A stretch of DNA of 64,000 bases from assembly GCA_002812745.2 (NCBI GenBank), contig NCSJ02000148.1, positions 1-64,000 of the forward strand, in the 5' to 3' direction. This DNA comes from Scytalidium lignicola. Its lineage: Eukaryota > Ascomycota > Leotiomycetes. Under the pieces are notes generated by a model, which was not told where the DNA came from, did no database searches, and worked only from the letters and a program-made list of their open reading frames with translations. Positions 23,913-37,658 of this stretch are shown piece after piece (within the stretch, counting starts at the first letter, position 1; the number at the start of each line of letters is the position of its first letter). A program made the translations under genes and the position numbers.

Positions 23913-25042
23913 TATGGTTTGGACATATCTTTTAGAGCGGCCCTTCGATCTTGTCGTATCTTTTGCACACATTTACCTTAATAATGAACATTGGGATAAA
24001 AGGGGTCAACAAATATTTTTGGGGAGGAAAAAAAAAGTCGCGGAAACTACAAGACTTTATAAAACTAGCGCATTGTATATCGGTAACTCTCGGGATAAGT
24101 TCTAATACTGAATCCAGTTGCGGTTAATACATACGGCACTTGATCACGGGCCATTTTCCTTGAAGTTTTTGTCACATTAGCAATTATTATTTCAAATATA
24201 GTAGATCTGACACTATGCCTTAATTCTGTAGACTAGAAATTATAGACTNAAAAAGCGGCCGCCTTTAATTAAAGTTCGAAGCATCTCCTGATAGAAGAGA
24301 GTTAGTAGTGGAGGGTTACATTTCGGTGAGGCTTGGTTGTTACACCTTGGCATCCCGCTCGCTCGCATATCAAGCTTCAAAGTAGTAAGTTGTCACAAGA
24401 TATTACAGTATCTGATATTATCCATGTAGCTGCTTTCTAGTATGTCACCTAGCACTTTTATCGGAAAGTTCGATCGTCAATCGCTAGGAAATTCCATATT
24501 ACTGTAATTGGGAAATTTATCACGTTTGGATCTGAGTGACCGGGATCGGATTTCACCCAGTTCTAACTCTCCTCCTAGAGCATCTGTTATTTTGCGAATA
24601 TTTTGTTCTTGAGATGGATTGTAACCATCGGACGATAATAATACGGGTTTTTGTTTCACGATATCTATGACTCTCTTTACAGAATGCGCTCCTCATTCCT
24701 TGTTTTTGATGTGTATCGATTACTCACGGCACTGCCACTCAACAGTGCCTCAATGTTTAAGCCTCATTTGCATCAGTGGTACTACCATGAATGTATCCTT
24801 AAGAGCCTCAAATAATACATAAATACGAGGATTGGCACGCTGTCAAGGTATCCAAGAAGGGTTATCTCGGTTTGGTTGAGCTGATAAACCGTCTATTCTG
24901 TTCCCTGTTTCTCAGGGGCGGACAGATACTCGTTCTACCTTTGCGCCTGAATTAAGATCCTTTCGTAAGATCATTGCATAGGTTGCTTAAATAAATCTTG
25001 CTGCTTAGCGACTCAAATCCTCAAGGTATTTTGGCCAAGAAT
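23913..25042. other. Intergenic with ambiguous base and paired rare-cutter palindromes
   Basis: About 1.1 kb without a supportable gene. It contains N at 24249 followed a few bases later by GCGGCCGC (24255-24262) and the 12-bp palindrome CTTTAATTAAAG (24263-24274). Confidence 0.5.
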
Positions 25043-25433
25043 ATGTTAGCTGCTTTCTCTCGATTTGCTAGAAATGGTTCTCGCGCATCTTCATTGTCTA
25101 AGTATGCTATTGCTATGCGGCCCTTAAGGACTTAACCTGTGCTAATGCATCATTAGCTTGATGGATACATCAAGCCACAATCATTTCTTTAATCATATCC
25201 AGTTTACTTCAAACCCAGCAAACCCCCTAGAAACCTGGAGAAATCACAATCACAGACATGAGCGGATGGTTGCAGGAGCTGTCTACCGTGGAGCTGCAGT
25301 TCTCACGAGGGACGAGATGGAGCTAGATATTAACCAAGTACCTGGTGTTCATGGCATGATGGATTGTATTCCTGTTGCCGACAACGAGGAGTTTGTTGGG
25401 TGGAGAGCAAAGTGCAAGACCTGGCCGTTATGA
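25043..25433 (+). CDS. Candidate small mitochondrial protein, two exons
   Basis: Exons 25043-25101 and 25157-25433 give 111 residues. I do not recognise the family. The case for a gene is threefold. The ATG opens an amphipathic arginine/serine N-terminus (MLAAFSRFARNGSRASS) that looks like a mitochondrial presequence. A 55-bp intron has a GTATGC donor, a GCTAAT branch and a TTAG acceptor. The 277-nt second exon stays open in the joined frame. The mature part is rich in His and Asn (NHRHERMVAGAVYRG) and ends in EEFVGWRAKCKTWPL. No membrane segment. It lies between NDE1 and CDC48 in the same orientation. It could be a chance frame; homologues would decide. Confidence 0.5.
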
Positions 25434-26012
25434 AGTGAGGATTTATAGTTTGGCATAAAGACAAATTACGTGCTGTGCAAGTTAAGCTGCAGTATTAGTC
25501 CTAAAGAATGAAAGCAACCTCTTTATGAACAAATCATGCGGAAATTCGAGGATGAGCTAAGTTTGATTAGTAACGTAACACATTCTTCATATACACGTGA
25601 CTCTGCATTTTGGTCGTTATGGCCATTGTGAAGATCCTGAAAGATTAGAGTCAAAAAGCAAAGATATGCGTGGCCTCTTCTGCCTGGATATCAAAATATC
25701 TAAGCGGCTGGAACATAGTCGAAACTGCTGGAGCTGGCTGGGGCAAATAATGACGCTAACCGAACTAGTAAGCTAAGCACCACAGTTGCCGCTCGTCATC
25801 TACATAGTGTTCAGGAACGACGCTTTGAGCTTCCTCCTCCACAATCTCAAACAACTTTTTTCATCAGATATTATCCGTACTCTGGTCTCTTGTGTAGAAT
25901 CGGATAATCGATTCTAATCCTTATATATCACGCCGATACAGCCTGGCGTTATCGAATACTTCATTGAAGTTAATATCGGAGATTACAGATCTTCAGATCT
26001 CTCTCTATCAAC
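25434..26012 (+). promoter_or_regulatory. Intergenic region carrying the CDC48 promoter
   Basis: About 580 bp. A TATATATC element near 25922-25929 lies about 90 bp before the CDC48 ATG and a short CT-rich leader (CTCTCTCTATC) comes just before it. No other element is clear. Confidence 0.4.
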
Positions 26013-28765
<2,753 letters not shown>

Positions 28766-29222
28766 ACTCTGTAATCTAATTTCCTTTTACGCATGAGGAT
28801 TGCATGTCGGGGAGGTGGCTGCCATACTGGACTTGATTTAGAGTCAGAAGTTCTCGTCTGATGGCGATGGATCCTTGACTATGCGTTGCTGGTATGGGAA
28901 ATTTGGGCATGGGGAGGTGATATTAAGACGGCTTTTCTAACTGCCATAGCTCCATTATAGATTGTTCAATATGTTTTTTTGATTCAATAATTGAGTGCTA
29001 TATTACTAGGATGTTTGAATCTAGACGCCTGTATCCCAAATTAAATATCGATCTATCCTTTCTACAACCATGAATCTGGGGAATACTTGTGCTGTAAGGA
29101 CTATTAGAGTCCCACCTGGTTCGTTTTATCGTTCCGTCTAGTATCATCGCACAGCAGATTCCTATATACCCTTCCCTCTCATTGTACACATAACTCCGCG
29201 GGCTCGTCTATATCCAGTCCGT
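28766..29222. other. Intergenic between convergent genes
   Basis: About 460 bp containing the 3' ends of CDC48 and of the leftward 153-residue gene. Nothing else recognised. Confidence 0.5.
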
Positions 29223-29818
29223 TCATTCGACAATCTCGCAAACTTGTTCCAAACACTCTCTTGTAATCCTCACACCCTCCTCCACGACATTCTTCGGTAA
29301 TGCCAACTTCCCTTCTCCACCTCCTCCACCCCCACTACCATTACTATTGCTTTTCCCCGTCGCATCTCCAATCTCTGCGGCCTCCTTCTCTCTTGACTCT
29401 TCTGTATCCCGTCTTACATCCGCCAATACCCTCTCCATCAATGTAGGAAATGTAGTGCATTGGCCAGAACGTAGTAGTTCCAGGGCATGATCTTGGATCA
29501 AGGTCGGCCAGTTTGTAGGGTTTGCGTTAAGAGCGTGTAGGAGTGTTTCTTGGATTCTATAAGGGTGAAACCCAGTCAATTCGTTTCTTGTCTATCTAAA
29601 TTGCATCTTCTACTTTTGTTTCGGTGGGAAACAAGGCTCGAGGGTACAGTATGGCGTGTATTAAGAAAGGGAAGATTTGGTGATACATACTTTGCCACAT
29701 GGCCTTCTCGTAGGAGCACCGTATTTATCTGGGATCGCAGATCTGGGTCTTGGGTCGTAGTTGAATATGTTGATACGGCTTTGGGAACACGGACGGTGGT
29801 GGTGGGGTCTGAGGCCAT
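29223..29818 (-). CDS. Small helical protein of unknown function
   Basis: Two exons: 29818-29691 and 29556-29223. The 134-bp intron has GTATGT at the donor and TATAG at the acceptor. The product is 153 residues. I do not recognise it as a named protein, though it reads like a conserved filamentous-fungal family. Predicted content is helical: DPDLRSQINTVLLREGHVAK in exon 1, then HALELLRSGQCTTFPTLMERVLADVRRD. A glycine/asparagine low-complexity loop (GGGGGG) separates these from a final helix (RITRECLEQVCEIVE). No signal peptide or membrane segment. The splice joins two segments in one frame (VAK to IQETLL), which supports the model. It is convergent with CDC48. Confidence 0.7.
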
Positions 29819-31344
29819 GGCGGCTGAAGAGATGTTGGAGGGCAGAGAATATATGAAAGTCTTGCCGTTTACTCTGCTTCAATTGCACGCCAACGAAGCT
29901 TCTACCATTGGGTTTTGCACACAGTTATGTTGATATTGGTGTTATAGAGATGGAGGGAATATAAACTTTGTGAAATTTTGCCTTCTGTGCTGACTTCGTG
30001 CTATTGTTTAGGTTTTTGGTGAGGATCTTGTAGATCAGCAAGGCTGGCACGGGAAGGCTGCGGTTGTTGCCTCACGCAGGGGATTGGTAACCCTGTAGCG
30101 CCTAAGGCACCTGTGTCTGTCTGTTTCTAAGCGCTGTCTTGCAAAGCCGTCTCATAATAATTACCCAACGTCATCTTGTACAGAACTTGATACATAGAGT
30201 AGAAAGCTCGAGAGTCTTGACTACATCATGTCCAAGTTGCTGTAGAAAGTTCCAGTGCAGAAGTGCAAAGATGCAGAGTGCAAGGCTGCGCTCTCTCCAT
30301 GTCCAATGAGCTAAATGATTAATTGATCTTTTCAGCTCATATACATCCTCTACCTGGAAGAAAATATCATCCCCTCACATTATCACAAGCTAAAGTTTCT
30401 TTATGGAGTACAGTAACATGCACAAAGGAGCTGTAATACTCCGGATTCCTCGGAGACAAGCAGACAAGAGTGAGAGGCAAGAGCAACATGTACCGGTACT
30501 CCCGTACCTGTCACTGCCAGGCCCAAGCGCCGGCCCGCCAATGGAGGCTCCAGCAGGCTTAGCGACCCCAGACCCTGAAACAAGCTGAGGGTTTCAAGGG
30601 ACCTTCTGTGTGAATACTCCAACGCGAAACATCCACGACTATTGGTTCCTTAAGAAACATCAGCTTTGATGAAGCACATTCCATGGCTGATTGCCATGCC
30701 CATCAGGTCTTTGTAAGGAGATACACTGCATGTCAGCTGTAACAGACCAATATTGAGGCGTTCGCCCGCTCTCCCGACAAGAAGAATGTTCAATATTAGG
30801 TAGGCTGGTAGGTTCGTCACCCCAGGGAAAGGGCTCGCCAGTTCTGTTCTCCTGGAGGTCTTTGTTTCTTTCTTAGTTCTCTATATAGTTTCGCTCTTTC
30901 CTTTCGGTTCTATTTCCTTGATCTACAAAGGGACTTGGGGCGCGCAAACGGTCATTATCCTTTGTTCTCCATTTCGTGGATCTTGCTGGTCAAACGGATC
31001 CTGTGTGGAAGACGATGCGCACACAGCGCTGACAGAATCCCTTACTTTTATTCTGGCCAAGTCCACCGTTTGAATCTCCAACAGTTTGGTTAGCCTGTGG
31101 TCAAAGCAAAAGTTGCGACCCTTGAGCCGATTTGATCCAGTAGGACGACGTCTCAAACGATGCGCGTTTGACCAATTGAACGTATGACGGGTATCTCAGC
31201 CTAGGGCGTCATTGCAGACATCTCCTCTCTACAGGCGTCCAGACTCTCATCTACAACATCGCGAATCCACCCGCAGGCCGGCTTAAGGCGATTTGCAATA
31301 CATATCTATTTTTTTAGAGAACATCTGCAAGCCGTGCTGGCATC
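29819..31344. other. Divergent intergenic region
   Basis: About 1.5 kb without a supportable gene. It contains the palindrome GTACCGGTAC at 30490-30499 within a short GTAC-rich patch (30400-30510). Frames on both strands lack support. Confidence 0.5.
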
Positions 31345-32136
31345 ATGGGCTTCAGAAAGCGGCGGGAACGCTACTCCCTCTTCTTCAGCCTACCCTTCCT
31401 TTTCCCTCTGGCGGATGCCTTATCACTAGCCAACTTCCAAGAGATAACCTCGAATAAAATACCACTGGCTTGCCAACTTGCATACGACGCCCAAATACCA
31501 ACATGCCAAGTCAGTGATTTCAAGGAAGGATGTTCACGAGGTTGTGAAGAAGCTCTGGCCAGCATTGCAAACTTCGTCAGTATTGCATGTGCGGGGACCT
31601 CGGTCAAGTCAAAAACATTACTTGGGATAGTGCAGGATGGGGGAATAATTGAGGCTCTCTGTGGTACGTCTAGCCAAGCTACGACCGCAGCAATGACAAC
31701 CACAACGACTTCCTCGCGGCAAGTCACCAGTGCTGCATCTACCTCCAAGTCCACGAGTTCATCTATCGTGGTGGTAACTACGACAACCCAGACCACAACC
31801 ACGACTTCTGCTGTCCCAGTCTCGTCAACTATCCTTTCACAAACATCCACAACCTCTACGAGCTCCACCATATCCACCGTAATTGCCTCGACTACCACCT
31901 CTGCTCCTGATTCTGTAAACGCCGGAGGCGCAGTCGTAGATACAACCTCCTCGACAAGCACCACATCCAAGGCAGCCTCATCGACACATACACAAACTAA
32001 TCAGAACGGTGCTGGTAATGGAGATCCGTTTGATGTTGATATTGCCAGTGAAAACGGTGCCGACAGGATGCTACAGGCTTCGAAAATATCTTCACTGGTA
32101 GCTGTAGCGTTCACGATTCTCCTCCTCACGTGGTAA
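31345..32136 (+). CDS. Secreted Ser/Thr-rich protein, probable GPI-anchored wall protein
   Basis: Single exon, 263 residues. The N-terminus is a signal peptide: basic RKRRERY, a hydrophobic core LFFSLPFLFPL and a likely cut after ADA near residue 25. Residues 26-108 form a compact domain with six cysteines (ACQLAY, PTCQV, EGCSRGCEE, IACAG, ALCGT) that could make three disulphides. The next 120 residues are almost pure Ser/Thr with valine, the usual site of dense O-mannosylation. The C-terminus is a hydrophobic tail (SSLVAVAFTILLLTW) after a polar ENGADRM stretch, as expected for GPI attachment. Such proteins are delivered to the plasma membrane or wall. No enzymatic domain is visible. Confidence 0.8.
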   Translation: MGFRKRRERYSLFFSLPFLFPLADALSLANFQEITSNKIPLACQLAYDAQIPTCQVSDFKEGCSRGCEEALASIANFVSIACAGTSVKSKTLLGIVQDGGIIEALCGTSSQATTAAMTTTTTSSRQVTSAASTSKSTSSSIVVVTTTTQTTTTTSAVPVSSTILSQTSTTSTSSTISTVIASTTTSAPDSVNAGGAVVDTTSSTSTTSKAASSTHTQTNQNGAGNGDPFDVDIASENGADRMLQASKISSLVAVAFTILLLTW

Positions 32137-32705
32137 TATCAATTGTTCTTTGGGAAGAGTGGACGGACGATAAACAAATGCATGGAAATGATAATAATGG
32201 TAATATATGAATGTGTTTTGGGGTGATATTATATAAATGAAACTGCTCAGGTAGCGAAGAGGCTAAAATGAATTTCGAAGAATGGCATAGGAATGCGGCG
32301 CTGTGGGATGGGACACTGTGGAACTCGGTGTCTTTATTTTATTCTTGTAAGATGAGTTGCGTTGTGGTGCAAGTCTGTACTATGAATGAATGATAGGCGA
32401 AGGCAGATAGTCATAGGGGGTTAGCTTCACATAGGCATTGTATGTGGGTGTAGATTTCGTTGCACTTCATGGCAGGTTGGAGATGCTCAATAGGAGCTCA
32501 CTTTATGTCTCACATTACTTTCATAGGTCAAGGAAACAAAATGTAACTCTATATTCTTTTAAGGAAACACTTCAAATACTCTTGTTTAACAGATGCTAGA
32601 AAGGGGTATATCAAAAACTCCAGACCGCCCCAAATGCCAATAACCAAATAACCTGCCAAAAGTTTACACATTCCGGAGTTCCAACACTGCCCCTTAATCA
32701 TGTCC
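32137..32705. other. Intergenic between convergent genes
   Basis: About 570 bp; presumably two 3' UTRs. No element recognised. Confidence 0.5.
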
Positions 32706-33308
32706 CTAATATCTCGAACTGGCCCTCCTTGAATGCCGTCTCGGCTCTTGATAATCATCGCTGTAAGTCTGGCTTCGCCCACCATCATGATATTCCAAAT
32801 ATCTCATCCGCTGGCCATCATCGTCATCATAGGTCGAATAATGTGACCCTCTCGAGCCATCATCAGAATAGTCGTACCGTTTTCTGCCCTGGCCAACTTC
32901 ACTTCTATCTCTACGATAATCCCTCTCATAATAATGCTGCCTGTCGTCTACGGCATGGTCATGGTTATCATAGTCGTAGCTATGACCGTATCCATTCGTC
33001 GATCTTGGCGTCTCATAATAATCGTCATAGAACCCTTGCCTCCTTTTCCGATGACCAGAAACCGACGTTGATCTATTACTTCGACTTCCGCTCCCGCTAT
33101 CGCTAGAGCCGTACTGGCGGTGACTATGACCGTGATCGCGACTCTGGCTTCTGTTTATGTTCTTAGGAGACTTGTGCTGTTTCTTCGCATGCTTCAACTC
33201 CCAGTCCTCGTGCTCGCCATAAAGGATCCCTTTAGGCCAGAAGTGGTGGGCGCATAGGAAGACCCCGAGGATTTCCACCACATGGACGATAGCGTCTGCT
33301 TCTACCAT
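32706..33308 (-). CDS. Short protein with one hydrophobic segment and Arg/Ser/Tyr/Asp-rich low-complexity tail
   Basis: Single exon, 200 residues, from the ATG at 33308. The frame extends a little upstream, but only from a TTG. Residues 1-40 hold a hydrophobic helix with histidines (DAIVHVVEILGVFLCAHHFWPKG, shown here as one segment of that region in two parts: DAIVHVVEILG and VFLCAHHFWPKG). The rest is disordered and highly charged: His/Ser/Arg at first, then repeated tyrosine, aspartate and arginine (YYERDYRRDRSE, YDYSDDG, YSTYDDDD), ending in RRHSRRASSRY. The composition resembles phase-separating or prion-like regions, but no RNA-binding domain is present. Function unknown. Confidence 0.6.
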   Translation of the reverse strand: MVEADAIVHVVEILGVFLCAHHFWPKGILYGEHEDWELKHAKKQHKSPKNINRSQSRDHGHSHRQYGSSDSGSGSRSNRSTSVSGHRKRRQGFYDDYYETPRSTNGYGHSYDYDNHDHAVDDRQHYYERDYRRDRSEVGQGRKRYDYSDDGSRGSHYSTYDDDDGQRMRYLEYHDGGRSQTYSDDYQEPRRHSRRASSRY

Positions 33309-34116
33309 TCTTGCTCTCAGGAATGTTTGATTTTCCAATGGAAAGGAAAGAAATAGAGAACCTCAGGATGAAATTGATAAGATCTCTGATACGTATAGAT
33401 AGGAGCCTTTGGCAAGTCGGTCAGGAAGTCGGAGACGAGCCCCGATTGGCCAATCTCCTTGGATTTATGACAACGCCGATGTTTTGATTTTCAGAAATAG
33501 GCAATACCTCTTAAGTCTTGAGATATTGAAGAAGTAGAATTATAATAGATGCTTAACCGTGATGCGATGGAGAAAGTGAAACGGGTACAGACCGTATCAA
33601 CACATAGCAATCGTGTAACTAACACTGGAGCAAAAGAGTGCGATTGAACAAGCACTTTATACGCCAAGCCTTTAGAAGCAGATCCCCCCACGAACCACCC
33701 ATGCGCCAAATATGCAGCCTAATTAGTTAATTATTACACGGCTGCAATCTTCCTGGGGCAGTTCGTTCGTTCGTTGGCCCTGCAACCGGGGGTTGTGAGC
33801 AAGGAGGGCGTGGTTTGTGAGCCGAAGTGTCGGAGCGGCACGTATTATTAGTGGTCTTCAGCATAGCCTCACCTATAATCTGAACGAGTTGAATATTGGC
33901 TGTGCCACCGAACACGTCGCTGTGGTCGAGAGACGGAATGCCCGGAAAAGTAGAGAAGGATCTGGAGAACCATTGGTAGTCCAGGCTGCGAACGTCGTCC
34001 GATTCGGAATCTTTGAACAACGAAACATTGCGATTCTGCCTCGAATCTTCCGAGGGGAATTGTGCTTGTGTGCTTGTGTGCTCTGTGATAATATGGATTC
34101 CGTAGTTTAACTGAAA
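33309..34116. other. Intergenic
   Basis: About 800 bp with only short unsupported frames. A GTTCGTTC repeat lies near 33764-33775. The 2EXR gene to its right could extend here by an unrecognised exon. Confidence 0.4.
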
Positions 34117-34878
34117 TCACTCACTCGACTTCTCTGTTCCCCATGCGATCAGCCGAACTTCCGGAACTAGCCACCCAGGATCAGCCTTCTTTATCTCTGC
34201 GAGTGTTTGCTTGATATGTGCCTCCTGAATGTTGAGATTTGGAGTAGGAAGATTGAAGTCGGTGAGACCGCTTTTTGCCATCTCATAATTGAGCTTCTCT
34301 GCGGGATCTAGGAGATCAAATACAATGTCCAAGCTACGCAGTCGTCGAAATACCCTTAATCCAGACTTGCCTTGCATCCAGGTTCGCTGTCCTTCATCTT
34401 GCCACATGGCCCACCAGGCGTTGCAATCAATAACCAGGACTCTGGCATTCCGAATCCCAGTAGGTACGCTCTGGGACCATATACCCCAAGGCCAGATCCT
34501 TTCGACAAATATCCTATCTCTCAATGGGTCGAAATAATCAAGCGGAAACGATATATCTTCATGCTTCGGCCTAAAAAGTGGTTGGTAGCTGCTAAGTACT
34601 ATAACCCGAGATTCACAGCATGTCCGAAGGAGATGAGATATTGTTTTCCTAGAGTATTTTGTTCCTTTTGTGGTGCAACGCATAGTCTGAACGAATTCGC
34701 CTTCAGAAGTAAAAGATCCAAGTCTATCGAAGTTATTTTCTTGATGCTCGTCATTCATGATTGATATTACGGGAAGAAGGCGAGGCCTGGGGAGAGCTCG
34801 GCGCCATATCATCCTCCGTAACTCTGATGGTAGCTGAGGAAAATGTGTAAAAGCTGGCATACGAGTGTGATCCGCCAT
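34117..34878 (-). CDS. 2EXR domain protein
   Basis: Single exon, 253 residues. The N-terminus has the fungal 2EXR signature, FTHFPQLPSELRRMIWRRALPRPRL. A histidine/acid loop and a LLRTCCESR helix follow, the latter typical of this family just after the first domain half. A second half contains DRIFVERIWPW and RVLVIDCNAWW. 2EXR proteins are expanded in Pezizomycotina and their function is unknown; the first helix resembles an F-box. No signal peptide or membrane segment. The reading frame ends just before a GTGAGT sequence, so a further 3' exon is possible, but I could not find a convincing one. Confidence 0.75.
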   Translation of the reverse strand: MADHTRMPAFTHFPQLPSELRRMIWRRALPRPRLLPVISIMNDEHQENNFDRLGSFTSEGEFVQTMRCTTKGTKYSRKTISHLLRTCCESRVIVLSSYQPLFRPKHEDISFPLDYFDPLRDRIFVERIWPWGIWSQSVPTGIRNARVLVIDCNAWWAMWQDEGQRTWMQGKSGLRVFRRLRSLDIVFDLLDPAEKLNYEMAKSGLTDFNLPTPNLNIQEAHIKQTLAEIKKADPGWLVPEVRLIAWGTEKSSE

Positions 34879-35279
34879 GATGGGCTGTTACAGGCGGATT
34901 GTCACCACTTGGAAATCTTGATATAGATTGTAAACCAAGTAGCAAGTTAAAAGGTTGTTTGCAGTATGCCATTGATTGCTTCCAATCAACTCCTCGTACG
35001 CCGTACAACCCTTTAAAAAATTCCAGAGCTATCATATGTACAAAATAGAAATTTATGAAAGAAATGAGTGCAAGTTAGCCAAAAGAGATACGACTTGAGT
35101 GGGAACCTCCGTCATAGGGCCAGACTCCCCGCCTTCTTCGATAGCATTCGGAGATTAATAAATCCGTTCCAGCTCAACAAAAGGGAATAATCACCGACCA
35201 AATTGTCAACACTGTAGATTTATATAACCTAATTATTGTTTAAAATTGTTTGTAATTGTTCGGCATCCCAGCGGTCACA
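34879..35279. other. Divergent intergenic region, 2EXR gene and PHS1
   Basis: About 400 bp that must carry both promoters. No specific element recognised. Confidence 0.5.
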
Positions 35280-36064
35280 ATGGATCAGCAGGATGCTACA
35301 AGGTCACGGCCTGGACCCAAACCACTCCGTTCGAGCTCCCCTAAAACACAATACCTCATCCTCTACAATTTCGTGTCGTCGTTACTATGGTTTATTGTGC
35401 TAGGCCGAGTGGTGATGTTGGTTCCGCTCGTGGGGTTTAAAAATGTATATGGAGGAGTTGGAGAATTCACAAAATGGACACAGACACTGGCATTAATGGA
35501 GGTGATACATTCTGCAGTCGGTACGAATCTAGCTCGAGCAATTTGCCTCCAACGTCTTGAAAGGTATAATAGAGCTAATTTAAACCAAACTTAGGCATTG
35601 TGAGAGCCCCGATAAGCACCACCTTGATGCAAGTATCGAGTCGAATCCTCCTTGTCTGGGGTATTGTGGACCAATTTCCTTACCTCGCCCAAAGCCCCGG
35701 CTATTCGAGCATGCTCATTGCCTGGAGTATCACTGAGGTGATCCGGTACTCGTTCTTCGTGTTGACTTTGAGTGGCTTCTCGCCTGCCATAAGCACCTGG
35801 TTACGGTATAACACTTTCTTCGTTTTGTATCCGTTGGGCATCAGCAGCGAGTGCTGGATGATTTATAAGGCCATCAAGCCAGCCAGCAAATTAAGAGAGG
35901 AATATGCTTGGGCGTTGTATGCGATTCTGGCAATTTATATCCCTGGTACGTATTTTCAAGCATGTTTGCGAGTCAATACTAACTCAATAGGATCGTATAT
36001 ACTTTATACACACATGATGGCCCAGAGGAGGAAGGTTATGCGCGGAAAGAGAAGACAAGATTAA
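35280..36064 (+). CDS. PHS1: Very-long-chain 3-hydroxyacyl-CoA dehydratase
   Basis: Three exons: 35280-35520, 35595-35945, 35991-36064. The product is 221 residues. Phs1 catalyses the third step of ER fatty-acid elongation, removing water from 3-hydroxyacyl-CoA to give the trans-2-enoyl-CoA needed for sphingolipid chains. The catalytic pair of the family, a tyrosine and a glutamate seven residues apart, is present as Y159 and E166 in LYPLGISSE. Other family signatures are LYNFVSSLLW, the IHSAVGIVRAPISTT block spanning intron 1, and TEVIRYSFF. Multiple hydrophobic segments fit the six-span topology. The C-terminus is basic (RRKVMRGKRRQD), fitting an ER-retention tail. It works in the same pathway as LAG1, which uses the resulting acyl-CoA. 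Confidence 0.95.
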
Positions 36065-36592
36065 ATATCCAGTTGTGATGTGCAGGAATAAAGCATGCAT
36101 TTGATGATATCAAACTATGTTCGAGGGAAATCAAGAGCTTAATGGCCGGATGGGAAGAAAATAGAGGACAACATTATGTGCAACAAGAGGAAATAATAGA
36201 TTATATCATTACTTCACAAACAGTGTCCTTCCTCATATTCATTCCTCATTTTGTTGTAGAATATTTTGGCCGAGTAGGATTAATAGTATTTCGTTTGAAA
36301 GCTGGTGTTCAGATATCATAGTTGGTATTGTGAGTATGACATGTCCATATTGAGCTTGAAAGGGTTGATGAATAGATTTGCCTCAGCGCAAGAGATATTT
36401 CAAGCTTGCCATACACTCCATAATCATGTAAGGCAGTAATATTGATTGAACAAATAATCAATATACAGGTCGGTAGAAATAAAATAAGACCTTTGCCCGG
36501 ATTCTCATAGAAGAATCCATACAACTTTTCACTTCATAGGAAGGATATCAAAGATGAGTGCGTCTGCCTCAAGGGTCATAACCATTAGCATT
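36065..36592. other. Intergenic between convergent genes
   Basis: About 530 AT-rich bases between the PHS1 and IRC6 3' ends. Nothing else recognised. Confidence 0.5.
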
Positions 36593-37658
36593 CTATAAAT
36601 TCTTCATTATATCATTAACAGCTTTAGCTGCGTATTTCTTCCTCTCTTCCTCTGGCATACTCGTACCCATGTCTACTGAAGTTAGTTATATCCACAGATG
36701 TCAAGGTCGAACCTACCTCTCACGGCCTGGAGTTTCAGCATCATAGCTTGCAGCTGTTCAACTTCCTCATCGTCACCATCTTTCTTGTCGCCTTCTTCGT
36801 CTTCATTTTCAGAGGCTTCGTAAAGCGCGCGCTTCATTCCGAAAATCTCCATCTCCATCTCAGTTGATTCAAGCCCTAAAAAGTTCCTGTCTAGCCTTTC
36901 ATCTCCATCATCGATATCAAGGCTCTCAAAATCATCAATTCCTTCAAATGAATCGAGATCATCACCATCCCACTCATTTGCTTCCAGAGCCTCCTTCAGT
37001 CTCTCAAGACCCATAGGCTCTAAGCTGTACGTCAGAGACCATTTCTAAGACAGCATAACAGAGGATGAGACTATAACCTACCAGAGAACTCATTTCGACC
37101 TTTAGCTTCAAAGTCAACAAACTCAAACCCAAAGTCCTGACAGAAGTCATCCCATTCCTCGAAGCTCTTTTCTAAGTAAGGCGTCGTCGACTGTGACATA
37201 GCAACAGCTAAGCAGACACCATCCCAAGAGTATCCACAACCTTCCTTGACAACCTCAGACACATTTTCAAGTAGAATCTTTACATCATCAAGTCCCTTCT
37301 CATTAACCGGTCTTCGGAAGCATACGACAAAAGCCCCAAGTGCCTTCAATACATCTTGAGCTTCAGGCGCCAAGAAGTCCGCAGCCCAAGCCTTCGGATC
37401 CGAAATCTCATCTAACCAGATGGGAATCGTAGCTTTATAGTAAGTTGTCTCAATAGGCCAGTCATGCGTCGTGCCCGCTATATTCTCTGATGCGAGAGTT
37501 GGGGTGCCGCCGGTCAACCCTGCCTTACTATATCAGACCGAGTGGGGTTTCATGAGTTTTTTTACTTTTCAAGGATTTTTATCACCTTTGACGAGGTCAA
37601 GGAGACCCGAGTCAGGATACCCAACCGCTAATATACGTCGAGGATGGCTAATTTCCAT
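36593..37658 (-). CDS. IRC6: Clathrin-adaptor binding protein, Irc6/p34 (AAGAB) family
   Basis: Four exons on the minus strand: 37658-37586, 37519-37082, 37019-36717, 36672-36593. The product is 297 residues. The p34/Irc6 family binds subunits of AP adaptor complexes and helps their assembly and vesicle traffic. The N-terminal half is a degenerate small-GTPase fold: RRILAVGYPDSGLLDLVK sits where a P-loop would be but lacks the usual lysine. ETTYYKATIPIWLDEI and FVVCFRRPVNEKGLDDV follow. An acidic linker (DDGDERLDRNFLGL) leads to the C-terminal helix (EEVEQLQAMMLKLQAVR) and the final signature MPEEERKKYAAKAVNDIM. The split D codon between exons 3 and 4 fixes the last junction. Confidence 0.85.

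Noticed and set aside
33727..34120. Minus-strand frames beyond the 2EXR stop that could be a 3' exon
   Set aside because: A GTGAGT lies at the stop, but I found no acceptor that yields a sensible joined protein; left as a note only.
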